This document shows positions 17,432 to 26,235 of a DNA stretch of 62,768 nucleotides, in pieces. This stretch comes from Arsukibacterium perlucidum DSM 18276 (GTDB lineage Bacteria > Pseudomonadota > Gammaproteobacteria > Enterobacterales > Alteromonadaceae): NCBI RefSeq assembly GCF_000382165.1, contig NZ_KB907724.1:1-62768 (forward strand). Reading direction: 5' to 3'. Numbering within the stretch: position 1 is the first letter of the stretch; each line of letters opens with the position of its first letter. The position numbers and the translations under genes were made by a program. Under the pieces are notes generated by a model. That model had not been told where the DNA came from. It saw nothing but the letters and a program-made list of their open reading frames with translations, and ran no database searches.

Positions 17432-17899
17432 ATGAAAGGTAATCAACAGGTCATAGCAGCCTTAAACGAATTGTTGGCCAATGAGCTGGCGGCGATGGAC
17501 CAGTATTTTATTCATTCGCGGATGTATCACGACCAGGGCTTGCATAAGCTGTTTGAGCGGATTGATCACGAGTTCGACGATGAAAAAGGCCATGCCTCTA
17601 AACTTATTGAACGGATCCTGTTTTTAGAGGGCACGCCTGATTTAAAGAACCGCGATGCTATTCATGTCGGTAAAGATGTAACAGAAATGCTACAGAACGA
17701 TTTAAACGTGGAATATAACGTGGCTAAACTGCTGAAAAAAACCATGGCGTTGTGCGAAGCAGAGCAGGATTATGTCAGCCGCGACATGCTGCAGCAGTTG
17801 CTGGATGACACCGAGAACGACCATGCTCACTGGCTGGAGCAGCAGTTGCGATTAATTAAGATGTTAGGTTTATCAAACTATCTGCAATCGCAAATGTAG
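17432..17899 (+). CDS. bfr: Bacterioferritin, ferroxidase subunit lacking the haem methionine
   Basis: 155 residues, 2 nt after the first bfr; its ribosome site (GGGAGG) lies inside the upstream gene's end. Ferroxidase ligands are intact: Glu18, Glu51, His54, Glu94 and, after a one-residue insertion, Glu128/His131 in DDTENDHAHW. The haem-ligand position 52 is Lys. The DTEnDHAxWLEQQL and SNYLQSQM segments match the FtnA/BfrA type of Pseudomonas. Together with the upstream gene this predicts a mixed shell in which one subunit oxidises Fe(II) and the other carries haem for iron release. A stem-loop follows at 17923-17957. Confidence 0.95.
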   Translation: MKGNQQVIAALNELLANELAAMDQYFIHSRMYHDQGLHKLFERIDHEFDDEKGHASKLIERILFLEGTPDLKNRDAIHVGKDVTEMLQNDLNVEYNVAKLLKKTMALCEAEQDYVSRDMLQQLLDDTENDHAHWLEQQLRLIKMLGLSNYLQSQM

Positions 17900-17922
17900 T
17901 GCCTCAAGCGCCGTTTTAAACC

Positions 17923-17960
17923 ACAACACCGGCAGCTATTCATGCTACCGGTGTTGTTAT
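17923..17960 (+). terminator. Stem-loop after the bacterioferritin operon
   Basis: ACAACACCGG (17923-17932) pairs with CCGGTGTTGT (17948-17957), extendable inward with GC pairs. The tail (TATTACAC) is only weakly T-rich, so termination efficiency is uncertain. Confidence 0.55.
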
Positions 17961-18063
17961 TACACTCTCTTACACTCGCTTACACTTTTTCAGCTGCATC
18001 CTTTGGCCGTGCTGGTAGCTTTGTGTTAATTTTCCGGTACTATTTTTTATTGAGCATCAATCT

Positions 18064-20196
18064 ATGTATAAAAATGCAGTCACTCTGTTACTGGCCGCCA
18101 GTTGGGTCAGTAGTTTCTGGCTCAATGCCAACGATCTTAACCGCAATTTGCCGCCGGTCGCAGTGCAGCAACCTTATACGGTCAGTTCGCCACATGGTGA
18201 CCGGCAAGACCCTTACTACTGGTTGCGCGATGATAGTCGTACCTCACCAACAGTGCTGGATTATCTGCATCGTGAAAACGACTATTTTGCGGCCTATGCT
18301 AAAGCCTATCAGCCGTTAACGGACAAGCTTACCGCTGAAATAATTGGCAGGATCAAGCAGGACGACAGCTCGGTACCCTACAACAAAGGCGATTACAGCT
18401 ATTACAGCTATTATGAAAGTGGCAAGGAATACCCGGTTTATGCCCGTAAATCGTTAAAAGACGGCACCGAGCAGGTAATGCTGGATGTTAATCAGCTGGC
18501 TGCAGATAAAGATTATTACCGGGTGGCAAACTGGCAGGTCAGTCCGGATCAAAACCTGCTGGCCTATCTGGAAGACAACAGTGGCCGGCGCCAGTACACT
18601 TTGAAAATTCGTGATTTACGCACCGGGCAGGATTTAGCCGACCAGTTAACCGGCTTATCAGGTAGTCTGGCCTGGGCGGCAGACAACCAAACTCTGTATG
18701 TTATTCAGAACGACCCGGTAACTCTGTTAAGTACCACGGTATTGCAACATAAACTGGGTAATCCGCCGGCGCAGGCTAAAGCAGTGTATCAGGAGCCTGA
18801 TAACAGCTTCTATTTAAGCCTTGGGAATAGCCGGGATGATAGCTATGTGATGATCACCTCTGAAAGCACGGTATCCACTGAGATCCGGGTGCAGCCAAGC
18901 AGTCAGCCTGAAACCGGCTTTAAAGTATTGGCACCGCGTCAGCGCGATGTTCAATACAGTGCTGAGCATCATCAGGGGCGCTGGATTATAAAAACTGACT
19001 GGCAGGCGCCAAACTTCCGTTTAATGACTGTCGCAGCAGATAAAATTGGTGACCGCCAGCATTGGCAGCCGCTGCTGGCGCATGATGAACAGGTATTTAT
19101 TCAGGATTTTGCAGCTTTTGATAACTACCTGGCAATCAGTGAACGAAGTGATGGCCTGCGCCGGATCAGAATAATGCCATGGCAGAGTCCTGATAAAGCT
19201 TTTTATGTGACATCAGATGAAGCGGCTTATGTTACCCGCTTTGAAGTTAACCCGGAGCAAAACACTGACTGGTTGCGTTACAGCTATACCTCGCTGACCA
19301 CGCCGAACAGCGTGTATAAGCTGAATATGAACACCGGCGAAAAACAGCTGCTGAAACAAACCGAAGTGCTGGGGAATTTTGAGCAAAGTAACTATGTTAC
19401 TGAGCGGGTTTGGGCCACTGCGCCAGATGGCGTTAAAGTGCCGGTATCGCTTTTGTATCGCAAAGGGTTGCCTCGGGATGGTTCTGCCCCTCTGTATCAA
19501 TACGCTTATGGCTCTTATGGTAGCTCGGCTGACCCGATGTTTCGCTCAACGGTGTTTTCGCTGGTAGACCGTGGTTTTGTTTATGCCATTGCCCACATTC
19601 GCGGCGGCCAGGAAATGGGCCGGCATTGGTATGAAGATGGCAAGCTGCTTAACAAAGTTAATACTTTTACTGACTACATTGCGGTTACCGACCACTTAAT
19701 TGCCAATAACTATGCAGCAAAAGACAAAGTGTTTGGGATGGGCGGCAGTGCTGGTGGCTTACTGATGGGGGCCGTGGCCAATATGGCACCGCAGAAATAC
19801 CGCGCTCTGATAGCCCACGTGCCGTTCGTTGACGTGGTGACCACCATGTTGGACGAAACTATTCCGCTTACCACCAATGAGTTTGATGAGTGGGGTAACC
19901 CAAAGGAAAAAGCCTACTACGATTATATGCTGGCCTACTCGCCTTATGATCAGCTAAGCAAGCAGGCTTATCCGGCCCTGTATGTAACAACGGGTTTATA
20001 TGACTCGCAGGTGCAGTATTTTGAACCGGCCAAATGGGTAGCAAAATTGCGGACGCATAAAACCGACCAGAACCCGCTGTTATTTAAAACCAATATGGAA
20101 GCCGGCCATGGCGGTAAGTCGGGGCGTTTCTCACGCCTGGCCGAGCATGCTCAGGAATATGCCTTTATTCTGAACCTGCTGGCAATTAACGAATAA
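18064..20196 (+). CDS. ptrB: Oligopeptidase B-like S9A peptidase, exported form
   Basis: 710 residues. An N-terminal beta-propeller (about 40-430) follows a signal-like segment of about 22 residues (ending WLNAND). The C-terminal alpha/beta-hydrolase domain carries nucleophile Ser562 in MGGSAGGLLMG, Asp in GLYDSQVQYFEPAKW and His in EAGHGGKSGRF. The RGGQEMGRHWYEDGKL segment is the oligopeptidase B hallmark rather than prolyl oligopeptidase. It cleaves short peptides after Arg or Lys. The exported N-terminus differs from cytosolic E. coli PtrB; many Shewanella-like bacteria have such a periplasmic form. A strong terminator follows. Confidence 0.9.
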   Translation: MYKNAVTLLLAASWVSSFWLNANDLNRNLPPVAVQQPYTVSSPHGDRQDPYYWLRDDSRTSPTVLDYLHRENDYFAAYAKAYQPLTDKLTAEIIGRIKQDDSSVPYNKGDYSYYSYYESGKEYPVYARKSLKDGTEQVMLDVNQLAADKDYYRVANWQVSPDQNLLAYLEDNSGRRQYTLKIRDLRTGQDLADQLTGLSGSLAWAADNQTLYVIQNDPVTLLSTTVLQHKLGNPPAQAKAVYQEPDNSFYLSLGNSRDDSYVMITSESTVSTEIRVQPSSQPETGFKVLAPRQRDVQYSAEHHQGRWIIKTDWQAPNFRLMTVAADKIGDRQHWQPLLAHDEQVFIQDFAAFDNYLAISERSDGLRRIRIMPWQSPDKAFYVTSDEAAYVTRFEVNPEQNTDWLRYSYTSLTTPNSVYKLNMNTGEKQLLKQTEVLGNFEQSNYVTERVWATAPDGVKVPVSLLYRKGLPRDGSAPLYQYAYGSYGSSADPMFRSTVFSLVDRGFVYAIAHIRGGQEMGRHWYEDGKLLNKVNTFTDYIAVTDHLIANNYAAKDKVFGMGGSAGGLLMGAVANMAPQKYRALIAHVPFVDVVTTMLDETIPLTTNEFDEWGNPKEKAYYDYMLAYSPYDQLSKQAYPALYVTTGLYDSQVQYFEPAKWVAKLRTHKTDQNPLLFKTNMEAGHGGKSGRFSRLAEHAQEYAFILNLLAINE

Positions 20197-20217
20197 AATG
20201 TGATTGCTGATAAAGCA

Positions 20218-20242
20218 AGCCGGGCAACGCCCGGCTTTTTAT
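20218..20242 (+). terminator. Rho-independent terminator after oligopeptidase B
   Basis: AGCCGGGC-AAC-GCCCGGCT followed by TTTT. A compact GC-rich hairpin located 22 nt after the stop. Confidence 0.93.
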
Positions 20243-20338
20243 TGGTGTTTAAAATTTAGCGCCTATACTGGAGTTTACTCTAACGTTAATTATTTGAATT
20301 TACAGGCAACCGCTTAACGAGTGGCGGCAGGAGCAGAC

Positions 20339-21229
20339 ATGAAGCAATCGTTGATGCAGCCACCCTGGCTGAGTGGCCGCAAAGTGTTTGGTGCACTGAT
20401 TATATTAATGGGAGCAAGCTACGCAATCCAGCAGCTGGTGTTGTTGATGCAGCAACAACAAAATGTGCGCTATGCATTTTATGCCGGTATGGTTGCGGCC
20501 GGGGCCACCGCTGCCGGGGCAATTCCTGCGCTTTTTTTACGGCGTTTATCGCAAAAGTTACATGATGTGATGCTGGGCTTTGGCGCTGGCGTAATGCTCG
20601 CTGCCTGTATGTTTTCACTTATTGCGCCGGCGTTAGCTATTTTGGAACGCAGTGGTGCCTCGGCGTGGCGCAGTTCGGGCAGCGTGGCACTGGCGATTTT
20701 GCTGGGGGCGTTATTAATGCTGCTGGTTGAGCGGCTGGTACCGCACCAGCATTTTATTAAAGAAGAAGACCGGTTACTGGGGCTGAAGCTTCGGCGCAGC
20801 TGGTTATTTGTATTTGCTATTATTCTGCATAATATTCCTGAAGGTCTGGCGATTGGCGCCACTTATGCCAGTGGCGACATTGCTGCGGCTAATGCCTTAG
20901 CTACCGGTATTGCTATGCAGGACATACCAGAAGGGCTGGTGGTGGCCATGGCATTACTGGCCGTGGGTTATAGCCGTGCGCTGGCAGTGAGTATGGCGGT
21001 ACTTTCTGGCCTGACCGAGCCCATTATGGCCTTGATTGGTGCGGCCGTACTCGGCGATTCCAGCCTGTTATTGCCCTGGGGCCTGGCGTTGGCAGCGGGT
21101 GCCATGTTGTTTGTGATAAGCCATGAAATGATCCCGGAGTCACACCGACAGGGTCATGAACTACCCGCGACTTCCGGCCTGATGCTGGGTTTTGTGTTGA
21201 TGATGCTACTGGATACTGCGCTAGGTTAA
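20339..21229 (+). CDS. ZIP-family divalent metal transporter
   Basis: 296 residues from the ATG at 20339, chosen because CAGGAG lies 7-12 nt upstream; the longer GTG frame (20321) would overlap that site. About eight hydrophobic helices. Helix 4 has HNIPEGLAIG (His164 onward) and helix 5 QDIPEGLVVA (194 onward), the binuclear metal-binding motifs of ZIP transporters; helix 5 has Gln in the first ligand position instead of His. The family imports Zn2+ or other divalent ions across the inner membrane. No Zur- or Fur-like site was seen directly upstream, so it may not belong to the zinc-scarcity regulon at 34-40 kb. Confidence 0.92.
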   Translation: MKQSLMQPPWLSGRKVFGALIILMGASYAIQQLVLLMQQQQNVRYAFYAGMVAAGATAAGAIPALFLRRLSQKLHDVMLGFGAGVMLAACMFSLIAPALAILERSGASAWRSSGSVALAILLGALLMLLVERLVPHQHFIKEEDRLLGLKLRRSWLFVFAIILHNIPEGLAIGATYASGDIAAANALATGIAMQDIPEGLVVAMALLAVGYSRALAVSMAVLSGLTEPIMALIGAAVLGDSSLLLPWGLALAAGAMLFVISHEMIPESHRQGHELPATSGLMLGFVLMMLLDTALG

Positions 21230-21390
21230 GCAGCATCTTCGAGGCCATTTTCTTGATTAGTTACCAATAATATCTGATGAAACTTTGATAAATATCGGAT
21301 AGCTGCAGTGAAAGATAACTATAAGTTTTATCTTCACCTACAATGCAATAGCCCCAATAGCTTTTAACACGAAATCAAGGAAAACAGGCT

Positions 21391-21780
21391 ATGAAAACAG
21401 CATTAGTAATTGATGACAATGCGTTAATTCGTGAAGTTTTACGGCAAATTTTGTCGTCATTAGGCGTTACGCAGATTATCGATGCGCCCAATGGACGGCT
21501 TGGTTTAGAACATGCTCTGTACGATGCTGTTGATATTATTTTTTTAGATCTGGAGTTGCCCGATACCAAAGGCATCAGCCTGCTTAAACAACTGAAAGAA
21601 GCTTGCAGCGTACCAGTGGTGATTATCACCGCACATAGTACCCGCGAGAATTTGGAACAAGCTATTCAAGCGGGAGCGTCAGCCTTTATCACTAAGCCCT
21701 TTTACAGCCAAAGAATCGCCTCGGTGCTACAAAAATTAAAAAACTCTGGGAAAAACCCAAAAAAAGAGCAGCTGGCCTGA
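21391..21780 (+). CDS. Stand-alone CheY-like response regulator receiver
   Basis: 129 residues, a single REC domain without an output domain. Acidic pocket Asp8/Asp9, phosphoacceptor Asp53 in FLDLELPD, Thr80 in IITAHS and Lys102 in ITKPF are all present. A basic, Lys-rich tail (KLKNSGKNPKKEQ) follows. No histidine kinase is adjacent, so it is an orphan that must take phosphate from elsewhere and act by protein contact. A terminator lies immediately downstream, making it monocistronic. Confidence 0.92.
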   Translation: MKTALVIDDNALIREVLRQILSSLGVTQIIDAPNGRLGLEHALYDAVDIIFLDLELPDTKGISLLKQLKEACSVPVVIITAHSTRENLEQAIQAGASAFITKPFYSQRIASVLQKLKNSGKNPKKEQLA

Positions 21781-21782
21781 CC

Positions 21783-21814
21783 GGTCAGAACTTTATTTTG
21801 TTCTGACCTGTTTT
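21783..21814 (+). terminator. Terminator after the receiver-domain gene
   Basis: GGTCAGAAC (21783-21791) pairs with GTTCTGACC (21800-21808), then TGTTTT. It starts 2 nt after the stop codon. Confidence 0.85.
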
Positions 21815-21960
21815 GCCGATCTTATTACTCCCTCATTCCCGACACATTTGATTACAATCTGCCTGCAGGCTTTGCTGGCAGCTTGCATGCGTATTCATTA
21901 CATTATGCCTACAACATTTCACATTTACGTGAAGCCTAGAAAGCTACTACAGGTGTTCTA

Positions 21961-24837
21961 ATGAAAAAAATATTTGTTATCAGTGCTGTAGCATTGGCAG
22001 TACTGACGGGTTGCGCCGGTGAGCGCGCCACCGTTACTGCAGAGCAGCGTTTCGAGCAGCAGGTTGCCGGCCAGGTATTAGTCAGCCCGAATGACGAGCG
22101 CCAATATAAAACACTTGTGCTGCCAAATAAGCTGGAAGTGATCCTGGTATCAGACCCTACCACCGAAAAATCGGCAGCCTCACTGAGTGTTGGCGTCGGT
22201 TTATTGCAAGACCCGATGAGTCAGCAAGGCATGGCGCACTACTTAGAGCACTTATTATTTATGGGAACTGAGCGCTACCCCGATCCGGCATCATACAACG
22301 GCTTTATGTCACAAAATGGTGGTGCCGCTAACGCTTATACCTGGTTGGATATTACCAACTATATGTTCCAGATAAATAATCCGTCATATGATGAGGCGCT
22401 GGATCGTTTCTCCGATTTTTTTAAAGCGCCATTGTTACTGCCTGAATATACCGAGAAAGAACGTAATGCAGTCAATGCTGAGTGGTCGATGCGCCGGGAG
22501 ATGGACTTTTTTGGCCAGTTTAAACTTTCCCGCAGCATGTTTGGTGAGCATCCGGCTAATCGCTTTTTAATTGGCAACCTGGAAACGCTCAGTGATAAGG
22601 AAGGTAGTAAACTGCACGATGAAACAGTAAAGTTTTATCAGCAGTATTATTCTGCCAACACCATGAAGCTGGCATTGTTAAGCAATTTACCGCTGGCAGA
22701 AATGGAGTTGTTAGCCCGCAAACATTTTGCCGCTATTGAAAACAAAGAAATTGCCAAACCGGCAGTAGACACTGAACTTAAATATCAGGATTTTGGCGCG
22801 AAACGGGTGCATTATGTACCGAATGAAGATGTAAAGCAGCTGAGACTGGATTTCACTATCACTAATAACAGTGATGAGTTCGCGGTAAAACCGAATGAAT
22901 TTATCACTTACTTACTTGGCTCGGAAATGCCCGGCACTCCGGCCCAGCAACTTAAAGAGCTTGGTTTAATTTCATCGTTATCGGCCAGTGCCAACCCCGG
23001 CGCTTACGGCAACTATGGCAGCCTGACCATTGATATTAACTTAACTGATGCCGGTATGGCGCAGCGAGAGGTCATTATTGCCAGCGTGATGCAATACCTG
23101 GAGCTGATTAAGCAGCAAGGAGTAGATAGCAAATATTTCAGTGAAATTCAAACCAGCCTGGCCAACCGTTTCCGTTTTCTGGAAAAAACTGATGGTTTTG
23201 GCTATGTGTCTAACCTGGCCCACGCCATGCAGTTTGTGCCGGCCCAACACGCAGTAAATGCGCCTTATCATTATGAGCGGTTTGATGCGGCAGCTATTAA
23301 TCAGGTGCTGGAGCAGCTGACGCCGCAAAGCTTACGGGTATGGTATATCAGTCAGCAGGAGCCTTTTGACAGCCAACTGCATTTCTATGATGGTCGCTAT
23401 AAAATTACTGATATCAGCGAGCAGGAAATAGCCAGCTGGCAGCAAAGCCCGCTTGCACTTAACTTACCGGCTGTTAACCGTTTACTGCCGGAGAACTTTG
23501 AATTGCGCACTGCAGTGCAGGCCGATAAGCCTGAACTGGTTGTGGAAGATAAGGGCATTAAAGCCTGGTTGTATCCCAGCCAGCAGTTTGCCAGCCAGCC
23601 ACGTGGCCGCCTGAATATTTTTCTTAACAGCCCGGCGGCGTTGCAGGACATTAAAGCGAAAGTGATGTTTGCGCTGTGGCAGGATTTATATAACCTGGAG
23701 CAAAGCGTGCTGGCAACTGAAGCATCAGTGGCCGGTATGGATGTGCGCCTGACTGACAGTAACGGCTTACTGTTAAATCTGGGTGGGTTTACCGATAAGC
23801 AACCGCAATTATTACAGCAGGCATTAGCTGGGCTGGCACCAGAGGTTACAGCTGAGCGTTTCAGTCAGGCGGTGGACCGCTATGTGCGCGGTATCCGCAA
23901 CTTAGAGCGGCGCTTCCCGTTTCAGCAGGCGTTTATGGCATTTAACAGCTTGTATCGGGGCGGTAACTACAACAATGAGCAGTTAATTGCCAGTGCGGAG
24001 CAGCTAACCGTAGCAGACTTACAGCAATTTATGCAGCAGATGCTGAGCAATCACCAGGTGCGGATTTTTGCCTTTGGTAATTACAATCAGGCTGATGTAA
24101 AACAGCTTGTTGATACCGTCGCCGCCGCGTTACCGGCAGAGCGGACAACCCCGGCTTATACCCGCAGCCCGGTATGGCAGCCTGCACCAGCTGAAGTCAT
24201 TAGCCTGCAGCAGGATTTAGTAGTAGCGGATGTGGCAGTAGTAGACATGCATATTCATCCGGACCCTTCAGTAAAACAACAGGCTCGCGGCCGCTTACTG
24301 CAGAGCCATTTTTCCAATCAGGCTTTTGACATACTGCGTACTGAAGAGCAGTTAGCTTATGCGGTAGGTGGCGCTGCTGTCAGCATTGAAGACTACACCG
24401 GTTTTGGTTTGTATATTCAGACTCCGGTTAAAGCGGTGGCCGACATGCAGCAGCGGTTTGATGACTTTAAACAGCAATACTGGCAAACCTTGCAGCAGCT
24501 GGACAACGCCGGTTTTGAGCAGTTGAAGCAAAGTTTGCTGGTAAGTCTGAAAGAGCCGCCGAAAAACCTGCAGGAAGAAATGGCGCCGCTGATCAGCGAC
24601 TGGTATCAGGAAAAATTCAGCTTTGACAGTAAGCAAAAACTGATAGCCGAAGTAGAAAAATTAACGCTGGCAGATGTGCAGGCATTTTATCAGGAAACCC
24701 TGTTAAACAAAGATGCCGCAAGAATTTCGGTACAAATGCGTGGTACTGGTTTTAACCAGCAACCGTTTGCTGAAATCGAAGGCCAGCGGGTGATTACTGA
24801 TTTAGCCGAGTTTCACCGACAGATGAAAACGCAGTAA
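21961..24837 (+). CDS. Pitrilysin-like M16 zinc metallopeptidase, lipoprotein
   Basis: 958 residues, about the length of E. coli protease III (PtrA). The start is a lipoprotein signal with lipobox LTGC (Cys18). The inverted zinc motif HYLEH gives His93, Glu96 and His97, with the third ligand in ERNAVNAEWSM. The four M16 half-domains follow; the late RTEEQLAYAVGG segment belongs to the inactive C-terminal half. It degrades small peptides inside a closed chamber. Lipid anchoring, probably on the periplasmic side of the outer membrane, distinguishes it from soluble PtrA. Monocistronic, with a terminator 20 nt after the stop. Confidence 0.93.
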   Translation: MKKIFVISAVALAVLTGCAGERATVTAEQRFEQQVAGQVLVSPNDERQYKTLVLPNKLEVILVSDPTTEKSAASLSVGVGLLQDPMSQQGMAHYLEHLLFMGTERYPDPASYNGFMSQNGGAANAYTWLDITNYMFQINNPSYDEALDRFSDFFKAPLLLPEYTEKERNAVNAEWSMRREMDFFGQFKLSRSMFGEHPANRFLIGNLETLSDKEGSKLHDETVKFYQQYYSANTMKLALLSNLPLAEMELLARKHFAAIENKEIAKPAVDTELKYQDFGAKRVHYVPNEDVKQLRLDFTITNNSDEFAVKPNEFITYLLGSEMPGTPAQQLKELGLISSLSASANPGAYGNYGSLTIDINLTDAGMAQREVIIASVMQYLELIKQQGVDSKYFSEIQTSLANRFRFLEKTDGFGYVSNLAHAMQFVPAQHAVNAPYHYERFDAAAINQVLEQLTPQSLRVWYISQQEPFDSQLHFYDGRYKITDISEQEIASWQQSPLALNLPAVNRLLPENFELRTAVQADKPELVVEDKGIKAWLYPSQQFASQPRGRLNIFLNSPAALQDIKAKVMFALWQDLYNLEQSVLATEASVAGMDVRLTDSNGLLLNLGGFTDKQPQLLQQALAGLAPEVTAERFSQAVDRYVRGIRNLERRFPFQQAFMAFNSLYRGGNYNNEQLIASAEQLTVADLQQFMQQMLSNHQVRIFAFGNYNQADVKQLVDTVAAALPAERTTPAYTRSPVWQPAPAEVISLQQDLVVADVAVVDMHIHPDPSVKQQARGRLLQSHFSNQAFDILRTEEQLAYAVGGAAVSIEDYTGFGLYIQTPVKAVADMQQRFDDFKQQYWQTLQQLDNAGFEQLKQSLLVSLKEPPKNLQEEMAPLISDWYQEKFSFDSKQKLIAEVEKLTLADVQAFYQETLLNKDAARISVQMRGTGFNQQPFAEIEGQRVITDLAEFHRQMKTQ

Positions 24838-24856
24838 CCTGCTGTTTATCTGCCAA

Positions 24857-24880
24857 AACGCAGCTTCGGCTGCGTTTTTT
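24857..24880 (+). terminator. Terminator after the M16 peptidase
   Basis: AACGCAGC-TTC-GGCTGCGTT followed by TTTT; a compact hairpin with a TTCG-type loop. Confidence 0.93.
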
Positions 24881-25165
24881 ATTGGCAAGATGAAAATAGT
24901 TCGAGTAATCACTTTAAACGCTTGTAGACAAAAGTTTATGGCTGCTGTCAGAGTTTAGCGCCTGTCATCCTTGCTATGATAAGCAATCAAAATTTGTGCG
25001 GATGCCTTATTAAAACAGCATTCATGTTAACTGGTCAGCTCAGAGCTATTTGTCCCGAAAAGTGCCGCTTGCAATCAGTGGCTGCTGTTCTATTTTTGTT
25101 CACTGAGTCAGGACAGCATTACCAGTCTCAACCAACAATTATAAGATTAAAGACGAGGATCTGTG
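24881..25165. other. Gap upstream of the hydrolase gene, no gene seen
   Basis: About 285 bases between the terminator and the hydrolase start. A short open frame at 24976-25191 has no ribosome site, no recognisable protein features and overlaps the next gene, so I do not accept it. The GCTATGATAAG stretch near 24973 could serve as a -10 region, but no convincing -35 was found. Confidence 0.5.
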
Positions 25166-26233
25166 ATGAAAAAACTAACAGGGCTGCTTAGTGCAGCTTT
25201 ACTAGGCAGCTTCGCTGTCAGCTTTAACCTCTTTGCCGCCGTTGGTGGCTACCCGGTGGTACTGGTGCATGGTTTGCAACCCGACCAACTGGCCAGTCGC
25301 CCCAGCGCCAGTGAAGTAACCAGCGATGGTGCTGCTTACTGGCAGGCCTACTGGCGGGATCGGGCCGATGTCCGAATTGACTGGCCGGCCCATGAACGGG
25401 TAGCCGGTAAAATTGCCAGTGACTATATCTGGCCAAAGCTGCAGCAAATGTCGGTAAATGGTACCTGCGCTAATGGCTGTATTTTTGTTACCCACTCCAC
25501 CGGCGATTTAGTGACCCGCTATTTACTGGATAATCAGGCGTTATGGCTGCAAAATGCCGGCCTGCAACCGCTTAATATAGTTGCTACGTTCGATTTCGCC
25601 GGTGCTGGTGGCGGCTCTGAACTGGCTGACCTGGCGGTTAATGTCGCCAGTGGCTCTGGCCTTATTGATTGGACCTTACGGTTGGCGCTGGCCGCCTGGC
25701 TCGGCGAAATACCGAATGCTGGCACGGTAGGCGTTCTGAATGATTTGCGGGTAAACAGTGCCCGCCAGCTGGCGTCGTTTCCGGACAGCCGGGTGCCGCG
25801 GTTACGTTTTGTTGGCGCCGGCTCTGACTATCTGGGCGCTACCGGGGTATTTTTACCGGGTGAAGATGACGGCGTTGTGGCCAGCCATTCAGCCTGTGGT
25901 GCCTCGACCGCTGCCAGTTTTAGCAGTTGTTCACGTAGTGTGGCCTTCGACGGTAAGCTGGCTAGCCAGAGTAACGGTGTAGGTAGTTTTATGCCTTACC
26001 ATTACCCTTTGCTGATGAGCGAAGGGTATAGCCACGGTGGTTTAATTGAAAACCGGGTGCAGGATGAAGTCACCGCAGCCAACAGCAACGCCGGTTACCT
26101 GAATAACGACAGTTTGCAGTTCAGTACCTATGATGAAAAACGTGGCTGGTGGATATTCAGCTCGCGCTACCGGGTCGTGCGTAACTCTAATAACACCAGC
26201 ATGTCAGCATTGGTTTATCAGGCGGCGAACTAA
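25166..26233 (+). CDS. Secreted lipase-like alpha/beta hydrolase
   Basis: 355 residues from the ATG at 25166 (GAGGA 6-10 nt upstream). A signal peptide ends near NLFAAVG. The lipase-type HG oxyanion motif is VVLVHGLQ (31-38). The nucleophile is probably Ser111 in VTHSTGDLV, where the elbow has His in place of the usual first Gly. Candidate Asp is 234/235 in PGEDDGVVASHSACG, and candidate His is 279 or 290 (YHYPLL / YSHGGLIE). CANGC (101-105) and later Cys pairs suggest disulfides. The arrangement recalls bacterial family I lipases and PGAP1-like esterases; substrate unknown. The next gene starts 2 nt downstream. Confidence 0.8.
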   Translation: MKKLTGLLSAALLGSFAVSFNLFAAVGGYPVVLVHGLQPDQLASRPSASEVTSDGAAYWQAYWRDRADVRIDWPAHERVAGKIASDYIWPKLQQMSVNGTCANGCIFVTHSTGDLVTRYLLDNQALWLQNAGLQPLNIVATFDFAGAGGGSELADLAVNVASGSGLIDWTLRLALAAWLGEIPNAGTVGVLNDLRVNSARQLASFPDSRVPRLRFVGAGSDYLGATGVFLPGEDDGVVASHSACGASTAASFSSCSRSVAFDGKLASQSNGVGSFMPYHYPLLMSEGYSHGGLIENRVQDEVTAANSNAGYLNNDSLQFSTYDEKRGWWIFSSRYRVVRNSNNTSMSALVYQAAN

Positions 26234-26235
26234 GC

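Noticed and set aside
24976..25191. 71-codon open frame upstream of the hydrolase gene
   Set aside because: No ribosome-binding site, no recognisable protein features, and it overlaps the well-supported hydrolase start.
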